Shown one piece after another: positions 1 through 10,761 of a DNA stretch of 64,000 nucleotides (within the stretch, counting starts at the first letter, position 1; every line of letters begins with the position of its first letter). Origin of the DNA: Aurelia coerulea (Eukaryota > Cnidaria > Scyphozoa > Semaeostomeae > Ulmaridae). Made by a program: the position numbers and the translations under genes. Where the stretch lies: NCBI GenBank assembly GCA_039566865.1, contig CM076961.1, positions 6,533,501 through 6,597,500 on the forward strand, read 5' to 3'. The notes under the pieces are model-generated. The model worked only from the letters and a program-made list of their open reading frames with translations, did no database searches and was not told the origin of the DNA.

Positions 1-1700
1 ACATAGACAAAGACGTAGAGTCCAAAAATCGATATTTACCTTTCTCCAATTTTCAAAGGGGCCATTGCAACTTGCATACCTTGCACGTTTCGTCAAGTTT
101 GGTTGGAGAATGTTGTTTATTTTGTTTCACAAAGAATGCCCGCAAAGGCTGCTGGTTAGTGCAGAGTCTTCCTTACAAAGCTTAGAAAGATTGTTGGTAG
201 CCAGTTTCTTAATTAATTGGTCACTGTTGCTTCCAAAGTTTCTTACAAGGTTATACCATTTTTAAAGCAGTGGGTGCAGAATTTCAGGGGCGGGCAGGTA
301 CTGTAAAATATGTCACCCCATGTTTGTCTGAATGAATTGAAAACAAAACTGGTTGATTTATCATACAGTTGCTACGAATTTCTTGCGGAAAGCAACCAGT
401 TTTGGGGGCAAGGGAGAAATTTTAACCCTAATCCATACGGGCTTTTCTCGAACTACAATTTATGGGTAGCAATAATTTTGCTGATAACTCCTTCCAAATA
501 TGGGGATATAATGTGACCTGGGAGCCCTATTATTCAAATCTTTTTCTATGACAATGTAGCTAATGGATAATTAGTAAAAGTCAGGGAGGATTAGGGACAT
601 AGCTGATGTCGTTTAAAAACGCGGCAATTAAAACCTCGAGGCCCCAAATGGATTAAGGTTTTCATTCTATTTTCATTTCTTCATTTAATTCTTTTAAGGA
701 GGGCTGCCCTTCAACAAGTTGGTTTTCAAGAGGCCTTCAAGAGACCCTGAGGGTTATACTTCAAACAAGTCTAGTATTTCTGTGGAGTGAGTTTTCATAG
801 TCAAATATGTACGAGTATTGTCTTTGGCCAAAACTAAAGAATATTGTGCAACATAATTTGAGTTAGAAATATTAGATATTAGGGTTTTTCATATGATATT
901 AGATAAGGTAGTTAAGTTTTTTTCTAGTTCCTTTAGGGTCAGAGTCATGAGGGTGGGGGGGGGCTGAGGATGCTTAGAAAAGCCCGGTGCAGATAAGGTT
1001 AATCTTGTGAAATGTGTTTGGGAAAAACACCCAGCATCCTTTCTTCCCCGTCTCTGAACATTTGTTCTTTTGTCAGGTTGTCTTCGCCCTTTATTTTGTT
1101 CTGCGATTGTTAAGTTTATTCCACCCATCGATTTTTGCACTGTTAAATTAATCTATAAATTTACCAATGTCGTCATTTACAGGAAAATTAATTGATGAGT
1201 TCAATCAATTATTCATTGATTCAGAAATACAAGCATCAAGTAGTTGATTGTTTTCAATCTTCCTCAAAACGCTTTGCAAAGACATCAAATCAATTCGACT
1301 AAAACTGTGCTTAAAACAGTTAAATTAATTGGCAAAAAGGTGCCCAACGAGATTCTAGCACTGTTATGCAAAGGGCAATAGACAAAAAGGAAAAAAAGAA
1401 ACTGCCAATGTGAAGAGAACGTCACCAAAATCCAAAATATTCTTTCCAGAAATATGAGAGGAGACGTACACTTTAGTTTGAGAGACAAAGTAGTTTATAT
1501 ATCAAAGCCTTCAATGACGGTTTATGTATTATCAAATTTTTCAAATGGTGCTGTGAGGGTGACTTTGGTCAGGGTGGTAACTTTAATCTCTTAATAATAT
1601 AATAATATAATAATATTATAACATAATAATATAAATACAAAATCTCCATTTCGGAGCAGTTACAAATTAAACTATGTAGCACTGGTAAACTAAATTAAAT
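1..1700. other. Gene-free 5' flank
   Basis: I see no supportable gene. The sequence is A+T-rich and the open frames are short and unlike any family I know. An (AAT)n-like low-complexity stretch lies at about 1593-1637. Confidence 0.6.
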
Positions 1701-1704
1701 TAAA

Positions 1705-2830
1705 CTAAAAATGATTGAAATTTTCTATATTTTCTTTCTGTTTACCACATCGTCTACATGTATTATTGTCATACTTAGCCATGTGGTTTGCTTTTGAGTC
1801 TATCAGATTAAGTTTGAGCATCATGAGATCTGATGCTGTTTTTATATCCTTTAGATAATCCTTGAATCCAAAATGCGAGCTTCGAATCAGTTTCTGAATT
1901 TTTATTATTTTCCTCATTTAGTCTATCAACTATTTTTTCCGTGACTATCTTTGACCATTATTTTTTGTCATGTCATTTATATGTTTCTGATTTGCTGTTA
2001 TCCCAAGGTTTTGAATAATGGTCCATACTTCATCATACGAACATTTATTCATTCCAAGTCTTTTTTGTTCATTATACACTATTTTTACTAGTCTGCTGTC
2101 AGGCATGTTTAGAATCTTTTTTAAATACATAAATTTTCTTATAATAATTCTATGTTCCATCGCAAGGATTCCACATTCAAAATAAAGCCCAAAACGAGAT
2201 GTTGTGCGTGGGATGTTAAAGATTCTTTGCAGTGCTACTTTCTGGATCTTCTCTAGCCTATCAATTTGTTGTTTTGTGATATTTGTCCAGGTTTCACATC
2301 CGTACAGAATCTTTGGTATTAGGATTTTTTCAATTACCTTTATGCCTACTTCTATTCTGTTTGCAGTAAGGACTGGATTATGTAAGAGTGTTACCATTTC
2401 GTATATTATTTCCGCTGTTACATTTCTCATTGATGGTGTCATCTAAGTTACATTTTGCATTTACTATATTTCCTAGGTACTTATATTTAGCTGTTTGTTT
2501 CATAGGTAGGTTGTTTAGCTTAACTTTTTCTTCTTCTTGTTTTGCTCTATTAAATTTAGTGCATGTGCATTGGGACTTATTCGCATTATATCGGAGCAAA
2601 TGTTTGTCTTGAAAGTCTTGAGCAACCGTCAGCATGGAATTCATAGTGGATTCATTTACGGATGTCAGTAAGATATCATCTTGATATAGTAGATCTGGAA
2701 TTTCAATCTGACCTAGATTGATACCCATAGAGTCATCTTTTATTTCTCTAAAGCCTGTATCTATGAAATTTGCACATATAGGTGCAGCCCACAGCTCTTG
2801 TATGCTAAACCAGTTCCTACTTGCAAGCAT
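1705..2830 (-). pseudogene. Non-LTR reverse transcriptase fragment with YQDD active site
   Basis: Minus-strand remnant of a retrotransposon polymerase. The first open segment (2830-2378) carries LLYQDDILL, the RT palm motif with Q in place of the usual A. It then runs through a thumb-like stretch (KYKYLGNIVN). The next segment (2442-1945) continues with GCETWTNITKQQIDRLEKIQ and the third (1917-1705) ends with a C-x2-C pair (CRRCGKQKENIENF). The pieces are in different frames and are separated by a frameshift near 2380-2440 and a stop near 1920-1945, so it is dead. Its 5' end is cut off before the palm motif; no endonuclease is seen. The motif order is known for RT tails of non-LTR elements. 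The clade is not assigned. Confidence 0.8.
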
Positions 2831-2871
2831 GGCGTAGGGGGTAGGGTGTTGCCCGATAAAAAATCCATTGT

Positions 2872-2918
2872 TTAACCCTATTTGTACTGGGCGATTTTTT
2901 AGATACTTTGTACTGAAT
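2872..2918 (+). mobile_element. Solo TTAA MITE end
   Basis: TTAA (2872-2875) is followed by CCCTATTTGTACTGGGCGAT, which matches the inner strand of the right end of the complete element at 47008-47890. Homology stops after about 43 bases, so this is a broken end. Confidence 0.5.
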
Positions 2919-3140
2919 GTTAAGAATTTAATTGCCTATGAAATTTTGCAAAGGTGGTCCAAGCTGGTATGATAAAGGACTAGCAACGAAAGGCAAGCTT
3001 CGGAAGACAGATTAAAAATTATGTTCCTTTCTAGAGAAGGGGTGCTAAATAGATGTGAAATTTAGACTATGTTTACACTGCACCAGGACAGTTTGATCCG
3101 TTACAATGCTGTGATGAATGAAAGAATTCAAACTGCTTTA

Positions 3141-3340
3141 ACGGGTGAGTCAATAAAAAGAATCCCCGTTTGAATGATCAAGCTCCCTGCTCAGAACTGA
3201 GTTGGCAATTCCATCAGGTAAATTTTAAACATGTTGGATTTATTGATCATTGGCACGTTTTTGAATAACAGCTAATAATATTGCCTTAATATCCAGAGAG
3301 CAGTGTGCTTTACAATGGGGATTGCTTTTGACTTACTGAG
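3141..3340. mobile_element. Internally deleted TA-MITE, family M1
   Basis: The left end (ACGGGTGAGTCAATAAAAAG, then AATCCCCGTTTG) is mirrored near 3300-3340 (CAATGGGGATTGC, then TTGACTTACT). The same ends occur at 23744, 46184 and 48035. Only about 200 bp remain, against about 630-800 bp in the fuller copies. Confidence 0.6.
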
Positions 3341-3897
3341 CTCAGCAGAAAAGCAGTTCAATCTGTTCCAATCAAGCTTTTCAAAACCGTCGCACTTGTA
3401 TTTGAAGATGCATAATTTAATGTTGTCTTGTTTTCTAAAATGCTTGTTCTATCAATTTTGAAGCTGCTTTATCCATTATCCTCTAAGATCTGACAATGAA
3501 ACTGGCATGCTTTGATTTTCCACTTGAGAATATTCGATTACAAATTATGTTACAAGTACATTCTTTTAAATTCAATTAGATAGGACAAAGGCGGACTTAG
3601 ATACGAAGACTCTTTAAAGGCCAAAAATGTCGGAAGAACTAATTTCAGACAAAATTTTTTCGAACAGAGAATTTTCGGCCGTTTTTCCACAATCTCGGAC
3701 GGGTAAAAACTATATATTTTCAGTTTATTTCTGCTTATTTCATAATAAACGAGTCAGAGATCTTTCTTGATAATTAACTTAATATAAATACCTGTTTGTT
3801 AGTTTTGGTGCTTTGAGAACAGACATATTAATCTTGAAAGCTCAAATGTACCTCTTCCTGCAAGCCAGAGCTTTAGTCTTTTGGCCTAAGCAATTTC

Positions 3898-4131
3898 TTA
3901 ACTATATTTAGACCGGGTTGAAATTTGATATTTTTGACTGGGGGGGCGTTTTTTGCCCCCTCTTTTTCTTCAAAACTACAAAAGATATAACAATGAAACT
4001 TACGCCAATTTGTATTTGGACAATTTGCTTTACAGAAACAACAATAGAGGTTTCGGTTACGGTGACGGTGATGGTGGTCGTTGCTAGGCAACCAAAAACA
4101 ATGGGAAAGTGGTCAAAGTTGAGCTACTGAC
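3898..4131 (+). mobile_element. TTAA MITE fragment, family P1
   Basis: A TTAA at 3898-3901 is followed by a diverged copy of the P1 end, including the G-run, GCGTTTTTTGCC hairpin and ACTACAAAAGATATAACAATG. These match the right end of 47008-47890 on the opposite strand. It ends where the P2 element at 4136 begins. Confidence 0.55.
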
Positions 4132-4135
4132 TTAA

Positions 4136-4714
4136 TCCTATTTTTCGTCCCTCCCCCACTGGCAGACTTTTTGTTACATCTCTGCCAGGAGAACAATTAT
4201 GGCCCGGAAACTTTCTGACTTTTGCTAATGCTACTTATCGTGCAACGACTCAAGAAGTTGTATAACAATATCTTGACAAAGGAGAGGGAGGGAGATAATT
4301 TTCCAGAACTGACTCTGTCAAAATTGCCAATTCTCGAATAATGATTTTAGCAAATAAAGTAGCAAAATTGCAACATTTTGCAAAGATATTTTGCAAGGTA
4401 TTGCTATTTGATGTAATCTATCATGATTTTCATGCTTGGATTGAAATTATGCTTCCAATTAAATTTTAACGCATTTTTCCTGATTTGGACCGATTTTGCC
4501 ACTTTTATTGACCACACAAAGAAAGATGCTGACGCAAGCAATGATAACGGCTAATTTTAGGTTGATTTTTATATTTTCATAAAGTACATGCCTGGGACTA
4601 TTAGTACACAAAATCTGATTGCTCTGTCTATTCCAGTCTAGAGTTAGGTAGGGGCGAGTTTTTGCCCCCCCCCAAACAAAATAGGACGTGTCAGATAGCC
4701 CAACCACTATAGGG
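4136..4714 (-). mobile_element. TTAA MITE, family P2
   Basis: A 579-bp non-coding element, inverted relative to the copies at 21501 and 25326. The left flank is TTAA (4132-4135); the right flank is TTAG (4715-4718), a one-base change from TTAA. Shared blocks include GGACGTGTCAGATAGCCCAA and GTGCAACGACTCAAGAAGTT. TTAA targeting and ends starting CCCTAT suggest a piggyBac-type source. No transposase is present. Confidence 0.7.
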
Positions 4715-5598
4715 TTAGATAGCAAAATTCGTCTAGATTAACATGAGATAACAGGCAAAATTGTAGCCAGAAGTAGTAAATAAGAGTAGAGAAAGTTGTT
4801 TACACAAATAATTTCAATTTAACTTGCAACTCTTGCAAATAAAGTGCAATTAGCAATTGAATAGACTAATTGAGATTTCTACTCTAGATTATTTTCTATT
4901 TTTAGATTTCTATTTTGTGAAAATAGTTAGTGATACTTAGTAGTACACTGTTTTTCGCATTATTTGAGATATATTACCCTAATGCATTCATTCCATGATA
5001 TTATAAAGATAAATGGTGCCATGGATAGCAAAAGTTGCTGATGTCAGCAAATGTAAACAAACTATATATGAAAGTACTCTTCAAGACAAATCGAATGGCG
5101 AATATAACTTTATCATTAGCGCAATTTGCAAAAGTATTTAGCGAGGATTTTAAAATTGTCTTTATGACCAACCTCCAAATAAGGCCATCTAGAGTTAAAG
5201 TGGTACATCAATGGTCCATGAAATTATTAAATTTAATGACCAATCTAGTTTTAGGAAAAGTCAAGTAGTTGCAGCATCATATCTACAAAAATTGATGGTG
5301 ATATTGGAGAAAGTTTGGTAGGGGGAGGGGGACAAAAAAGGTTAGCCCTTGTCCAAATAGGGTTAAGGCACAGCGTATGAATCAACGATAGCTTTGACAA
5401 CATTTGAGCAATATTATATCTTGTGTTATTCTTTTCTCCAGAAGTCACCCCCAAGTCACCCATTGGGAAGTTTTTAATTTCTCATTAATTTCAGTTCTTA
5501 ATCTCTATGTGCTTGTGGGATTTGCTCCGGCCAAAAGGCCAAAGCTGTGGTTTGCAAATGAACGCACATTTGAGCTTAGAAGATTGATATGTCTGCTC

Positions 5599-6113
5599 TA
5601 AAAGTTTCAGTCTCAGATTCAGTTTCAGTTTCAGATTCAATCTCAGTCTCAGTCTCAGTCTCAGTCTCAGATTCAGTCTCAGTTTCAGATTCAGTCTCAG
5701 TCTCAGTCTCAGATTTAGTTTCAGTTTCAGTTTCAGTCTCAGTCTCAGTATCAGTCTCAGATTCAGTCTCAGTTTCAGATTCAGTTTCAGTTTCAGTTTC
5801 AGTTTCAGTTTCAGTTTCAGTCTCAGTCTCAGTCTCAGATTTAGTTACAGTTTCAGTTTCAGATTCAGTTTCAGTCTCAGTCTCAGTCTCAGTCTCAGTC
5901 TCAGTCTCAGTGTCAGTGTCAGTGTCAGTGTCAGTCTCAGTCTCAGTCTCAGTGTCAGTCTCAGTCTCAGTCTCAGTCTCAGTCTCAGATTTAGTTACAG
6001 TTTCAGTTTCAGATTCAGTTTCAGTCTCAGTCTCAGTCTCAGTCTCAGTCTCAGTCTCAGTCTCAGTCTCAGTCTCAGTCTCAGTCTCAGTCTCAGTTTC
6101 AGTTTCAGTTTTA
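5599..6113. repeat. (TCAGTY)n hexanucleotide array
   Basis: About 510 bp of TCAGTC/TCAGTT units with scattered TCAGAT, TCAGTG and TTAGTT variants. A longer internal period is visible: the block 'TTAGTTACAGTTTCAG' recurs near 5842 and 5992, which points to segmental duplication in the array. The period of six leaves both strands open, giving Ser-Val and Glu-Thr repeat peptides that I do not regard as genes. Confidence 0.95.
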
Positions 6114-6171
6114 TTCATCCATCAACCCTAAATTCAATTCTACATAATTACACTACACCTAAATACTTACA

Positions 6172-6370
6172 AGGTGTTGTGGCACAGTGGTGTGATCCTC
6201 TGACTTTGCAGCCAGAACAGTCAGGCGAAGTGGATTGGATACCCGGTAGGACCCCATAACTTGAGCGTCATGACAGGGGTCGCGGACTCGATTAGGTTTG
6301 CTCTATTTCTGCGATCCCAGGGCTTTGCGCTGAAAAACGCAACTTCACCTTAACCTTCACCTTCGCAAGA
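6172..6370 (+). mobile_element. Candidate tRNA-derived SINE
   Basis: TGGCACAGTGG (about 6179-6190) fits a pol III box A. GGATTGGATACC (about 6231-6242) sits at box B spacing but departs from the GGTTCGANNCC consensus. A unique-looking body with CGCTGAAAAACGCAACTTCA follows. No terminal repeat or target duplication was found, so the call is tentative. Confidence 0.4.
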
Positions 6371-6479
6371 TACCATACAATAGACACAAATTAGTTAAAC
6401 TTAGAGATTACAGAAAGAATTACTTTACAAGATTGTATTTAATATTGATTGATTAAGGAGGAGCTCTCTAAATAGGTTA

Positions 6480-7365
6480 ACAAGTCGAGAGAGAGCCCCC
6501 CCACTCATAAAAATAATTAGAACTACAGCATATCTTATCAAAATAAAACCAGATGTTAGCCAGATTTATTCTACAGAGACCAATAGAATATAAGGATTTG
6601 AGAGAGACTTTTAATCAAGAAACAATGACACCTACGAGTAAATGAAATTTGTTATTAATTTAGAGACCGAAAAACTGCAACGGAACTAGCAACATGTATA
6701 AAGAATGGAAGGATGTTCCAAAGTTTAGAGCTAAAATATTGAATTGTTTGAAAACCATAAAGGTAGTATTCCTAATAGATTTAAAAAGATCACATCTGGT
6801 TGCCGGATGCGTTCCAGTCTTATGAATGGTTGAATTTGGCTGGAAATAATTATGAAAGTAAGAAGGAGATAATTTATTAATTGCTTTAAAGAAAAAAGTC
6901 AGAATATTTAAATGTACAGTATCCTCAAGTCTTAAGAATTTTTGGCGATTGCAAAATTGATGCAGAGGGAGCTGAGACTGGTTCAAATTTGATACAGCGA
7001 AGAACTTTTTTCTGTAACCGAAATAGCGGTTTCATGTAAGATTCGAAAGTAAGTCCCCGTGCTGTGATGCAATTGTTGAGGGAAGAAGAAAACAGGGAGT
7101 TGTAGAGACATATAAGCATAGGGAGTGGACAGTAATGCCTTACTTTAAAATAAATACCAGAAGTTCTAGATAACTTTTTACAAAGCTCAGCTGTATGATG
7201 CTTTCAAGAAAGGCGTTCGTCCATCAGTATTCCTAACAACTTCACATACTTTGTCTTTTGGATACCCTGTTTACCAATTTTAATCAAAGCACCAATACTA
7301 ACAAATGAGGTATCTGTATTCAAGTCAACTAGCGGCGAAGAACATTTTGAAAGTGATTAGCCATT
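6480..7365 (-). pseudogene. Non-LTR retrotransposon 3' fragment (RT thumb to C-terminus and 3' UTR)
   Basis: One minus-strand frame runs from about 7365 to 6925: a connection region (KYVKLLGILMDERLS), then a stop where Trp is expected, then LCKKLSRTSGIYFKVRHYCP and LICLYNSLFSS. A frameshift near 6950 leads into LNILTFFFKAINKLSPSY down to 6660. This is the region after the palm in CR1/L2/jockey-type polymerases. The palm itself is missing. The sequence 6480-6655, with a GAGCTCTCT/GAGAGAGAGC stem, is probably its 3' UTR. One stop plus one frameshift make it a pseudogene. Confidence 0.8.
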
Positions 7366-7487
7366 GATTATAGCTAAACACACATCGCTAGAGTCAACCA
7401 AATCTGTACATTTTTTTGGGACACGCAGTATTTTTCACTAATCAACACTTTCACAACATTCACTAATTGAGAGAGCTCTTCCTTTAA

Positions 7488-7920
7488 AGGACAAGTCCGG
7501 GGTTGGAATAATTGTAGATAAAATGAAAGATTACAATGTCGTGAATGGTGTGTAGTACTTTTTTCCAACTTTCTCTCTCTTTTCTCTGCGAAATTGCGTA
7601 TTTCAATCTGCGAAATGAGCGAAATGACGTCATTATTGATGATGTCATTTCGCCCACTTCTCCTTCGACCTGAACGAGGCTGTTTTCTTGCAAAAAACTC
7701 TCGAGTACTTTCTGACGTCACAATCGAACCTCCAAACCGAGGCTTGCCATTTTATCTCCATTTTACAAACTGGAGACGACACTGGGCGTAACTTACGAAA
7801 AATGTTTTACGAATTTACAACAGAAAGATATCTCAAAACCTGGAAAGAATGCACAATTGGTGTTCGGCAGTTGGTAAGGTTGCTTTTTGACATTAATTGT
7901 AGTAACCCCGGACTTGTCCT
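7488..7920. mobile_element. 433-bp MITE with perfect TTAA duplication
   Basis: Exact 17-bp terminal inverted repeats (AGGACAAGTCCGGGGTT) are bounded by TTAA at 7484-7487 and 7921-7924. A second shared block (AATTGTAG) lies just inside. TTAA targets are used by piggyBac and Kolobok transposases; ends starting AGG favour Kolobok. There is no transposase, and the internal open frames look like chance. Confidence 0.85.
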
Positions 7921-7924
7921 TTAA

Positions 7925-9149
7925 GAAATTCCCTGCAAACAAATTCCTTTATAAATTTGTTATTTTGTTAGCTTGCATTTCATTGTTGTAATTTGTTGCT
8001 TTCATATAATGTGTTGTAATTATTTTAATGGCATTTGTATGTAGTGGAACTTTTAAAATGAAATGAACTGAACTGAACTGATTCCTTTTCTATGCAAAGC
8101 GTTTCGTGAGCAAGACATTACATTTTCAAACAGTGGAAATATTTTGCTATGATTTTTCTATGCTGCAAAAATGTCCGACACTAAATATTTCGGACCAGAG
8201 CGTCATAATATCTTCGGACACTCAGAAATTGTCCACAAGAAATTTTTCGTTTCCATTAAACTCAAGGGAAATCTTAGATTTCTGATGTAGATATAATGGA
8301 AAACATTGTATTTCGGACTTTCAGAGAAGATGACAAAAAGAATCTTGAGAAAGTAGCGAGTATTAATTTCAGTGAAGGCATTGAATTGTCTTTTTACCAC
8401 ATATTTTTGCATAGCAGTGAATATTTGTGAGTCATTTTATCATAGAATCAATTATTTTAATCTATCAAAATCATTTTGGTAGTAATGAGATACGAGCAGA
8501 AGAACACGCCCTCCTTATCCAGACTGGGGGCGCACAAGGTGCTCCTAGGGCATTTTTTTTCCACTCAGTTCGTTGAGTATCTCCAGAATGGTCTAGTTTT
8601 AATGTGGCTTTTAGTTTATATCTAGGAGACATACTTCATGTCAATTTCAAAAGTTTTGACACTTATACAAGGGGTCAACACATAATTTTAAATTGAGTGC
8701 TCAGCATTATAAATCCATTTTAATTCAAAACTCGTTTGAACCACTGGCTCTATATCAACGCAATACACATTGCCCAGCTTGTCATGAACCATTTTTTCCT
8801 TCGGTATATATTTTTTATTGATGCTGGATGATGTTATCATTAATTTGTTGTTACGCATGCGTACTGATGAAAACAAAAGTTAGGCTTCACTTTTCAAAAA
8901 ATTAGCAACATCAGATGATACAGCAGGTCTCTTTATATATATTTAACTTCTTACTATTTTTCAAAGCAATTTATAATCAATTTTCGAAAAAAATTGCGCT
9001 TTGTTTTGCGTACAATATGAATAAATGCTTACATCAGGAATAATATTAGTTTTACGAAGCAAAAACTTCAAAATAAGAAATACAAGGATATAATCCTTCA
9101 AAAAAATGCGTTACAATTCATTAGCACAATCTGTAGTTGCTAATGATTG
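7925..9149. other. Gene-free stretch
   Basis: No gene seen. It is A+T-rich and holds only short, family-less open frames and a partial mirror pair near 8150 and 8400 that I could not extend. Confidence 0.5.
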
Positions 9150-9450
9150 AAATATTCAAAACAAAAAACAATCTGAATCCAACATTTATGAAAACATTTT
9201 CACTGAAAGAATTATTCACTACAATTTTAGAAGTGAAAATCATTTGCAGTTGCCAAATATAAAGACAACAACATACGGAATAGAGAATATTCAGTGCAGA
9301 GGTCACCTTCTGTGGTCCTCATTGCCGAAGAAGATTAAAGATTCCAATACACTTGCTGAATTCAAGCGAAAAATACAATTATGGGATGGATATACTTGCA
9401 TCTGCAGATTGTGCAAAGTATTCATTAAAGACTTTAGGGTTTTTGTAGGT
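9150..9450 (+). pseudogene. Non-LTR retrotransposon ORF2 C-terminal tail
   Basis: The frame reads KTTTYGIENIQCRGHLLWSS, then LPKKIKDSNTLAEFKRKIQ and a Cys cluster CICRLCK. This Y-G-x-E-x-I...G...LW...LP...FK order is the extreme C-terminus of many animal CR1/jockey-like polymerases. The similarity extends upstream in the same frame to about 9150 (NFRSENHLQLP). Everything before the tail is absent, as expected of a 5'-truncated insertion. Confidence 0.75.
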
Positions 9451-10194
9451 TTTAAAGTAGCAAATCATATTATAAACTAAACTTTGACTTATTTGTTGGA
9501 GTTAATTAGCTTATTAGCTATATATATATATTTTTCTTTTTTGCCAACATCAATGATAATATGTTTTGAGTCTCATATCAGCAAAGTTTATCAATTTGGA
9601 GATAAAACGAGACAAGGTCCATGTGATTATACAATTGGATTTGCCGTCTTACTTGCTAGAAATTATTAAGGTTCTTTTGACGCTGCTTATACTAATGTCT
9701 TCTTGTTGTCAGAGATTGAAAACATCGTGATTATTTTTCTTTCCTTGCACGTAAGAAATCACACTATTGTCAAAAGATTCGATGTTCGGAGTTGTCGAGA
9801 CCTGTCAATTCCTAGATATTAAGCAATGATTTCTTCCCCCTTGAGAGTTGACTTTTGTTTGAAGTTTCTGAGTGATCACTTTCTTAACCCATTCATTCTG
9901 AACGTTAGTGGAATCAAAGGACATAAGCACTCGATATCTCCTCACTAATCAACAGTCTTCTTCAACAGAAATAATACGCCAGCTGCCTTTGTTCATACTG
10001 TTCTCAGGGCTTAACAGTCTTCTGCTAAATCATGAGCTAACCCCCGTTTTCACAGTTGTGTATTTATTGCATGCTAAATGTAGGTTCGTGATACTCCGTC
10101 ACAAGAAGAAGAGAAGGTTGGTGAAAGTGCTCCTCAACTGCAATCAAGATCAATTCTTAAAGCGACTTGTTTAAAATCACACACACAAAACAAA

Positions 10195-10225
10195 ATGAAG
10201 AGCATCGTTCCAACAATCCTTTTTG
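10195..10225 (+). CDS. Exon 1: signal-peptide start
   Basis: ATG in a good context (CAAAATGA) opens MKSIVPTILF plus one base, followed by a consensus donor GTAAGT. No acceptor lies just upstream; the 5' UTR presumably includes the sequence before 10195. Confidence 0.75.
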
Positions 10226-10716
10226 GTAAGTACAATTTCTCAGTTCAGTACCTTAGACATTTTCAAATAGGAAGCAAACTATCTATACGCTACTTAAATT
10301 TCCATATGCTTTAGTAGCTATCTAGTTACATGTAGCATTTTACCACCAGTAGCCCAAAGCTAGAGTTAGCCAAAGTTTCAGGTTCTGAAATTTTTCATTG
10401 AAAGACAAGTGAACTTTCTCATTTCACATTTTCTTGCATTCAATGTGCATTATGATATGCTGCACATATCAAATGGCAATAACGTCTTGTTTCCTATATA
10501 ACCAAAAGCAGCTTAAATTTCCTTTGAAAAGATTCTTCTTGATTGATTTTACAGCAAAAAGAACTTTTCATCTGAAAGAATCCATTCATCTTATCAAATT
10601 TATGCTGCTTATCGCAACCTAAGAATTGACAAATAGCTCTTTGACTTGAAAGAAAAAGTCAAGAAAAGTAGACTTTAATCTGATAAATAATTTTCCAAAG
10701 CACTTTCAACCTACAC

Positions 10717-10761
<45 letters not shown>

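Noticed and set aside
5576..6131. 180-residue Ser-Val and Glu-Thr open frames
   Set aside because: Explained entirely by the six-base repeat; no start context, splice sites or flanking domain.
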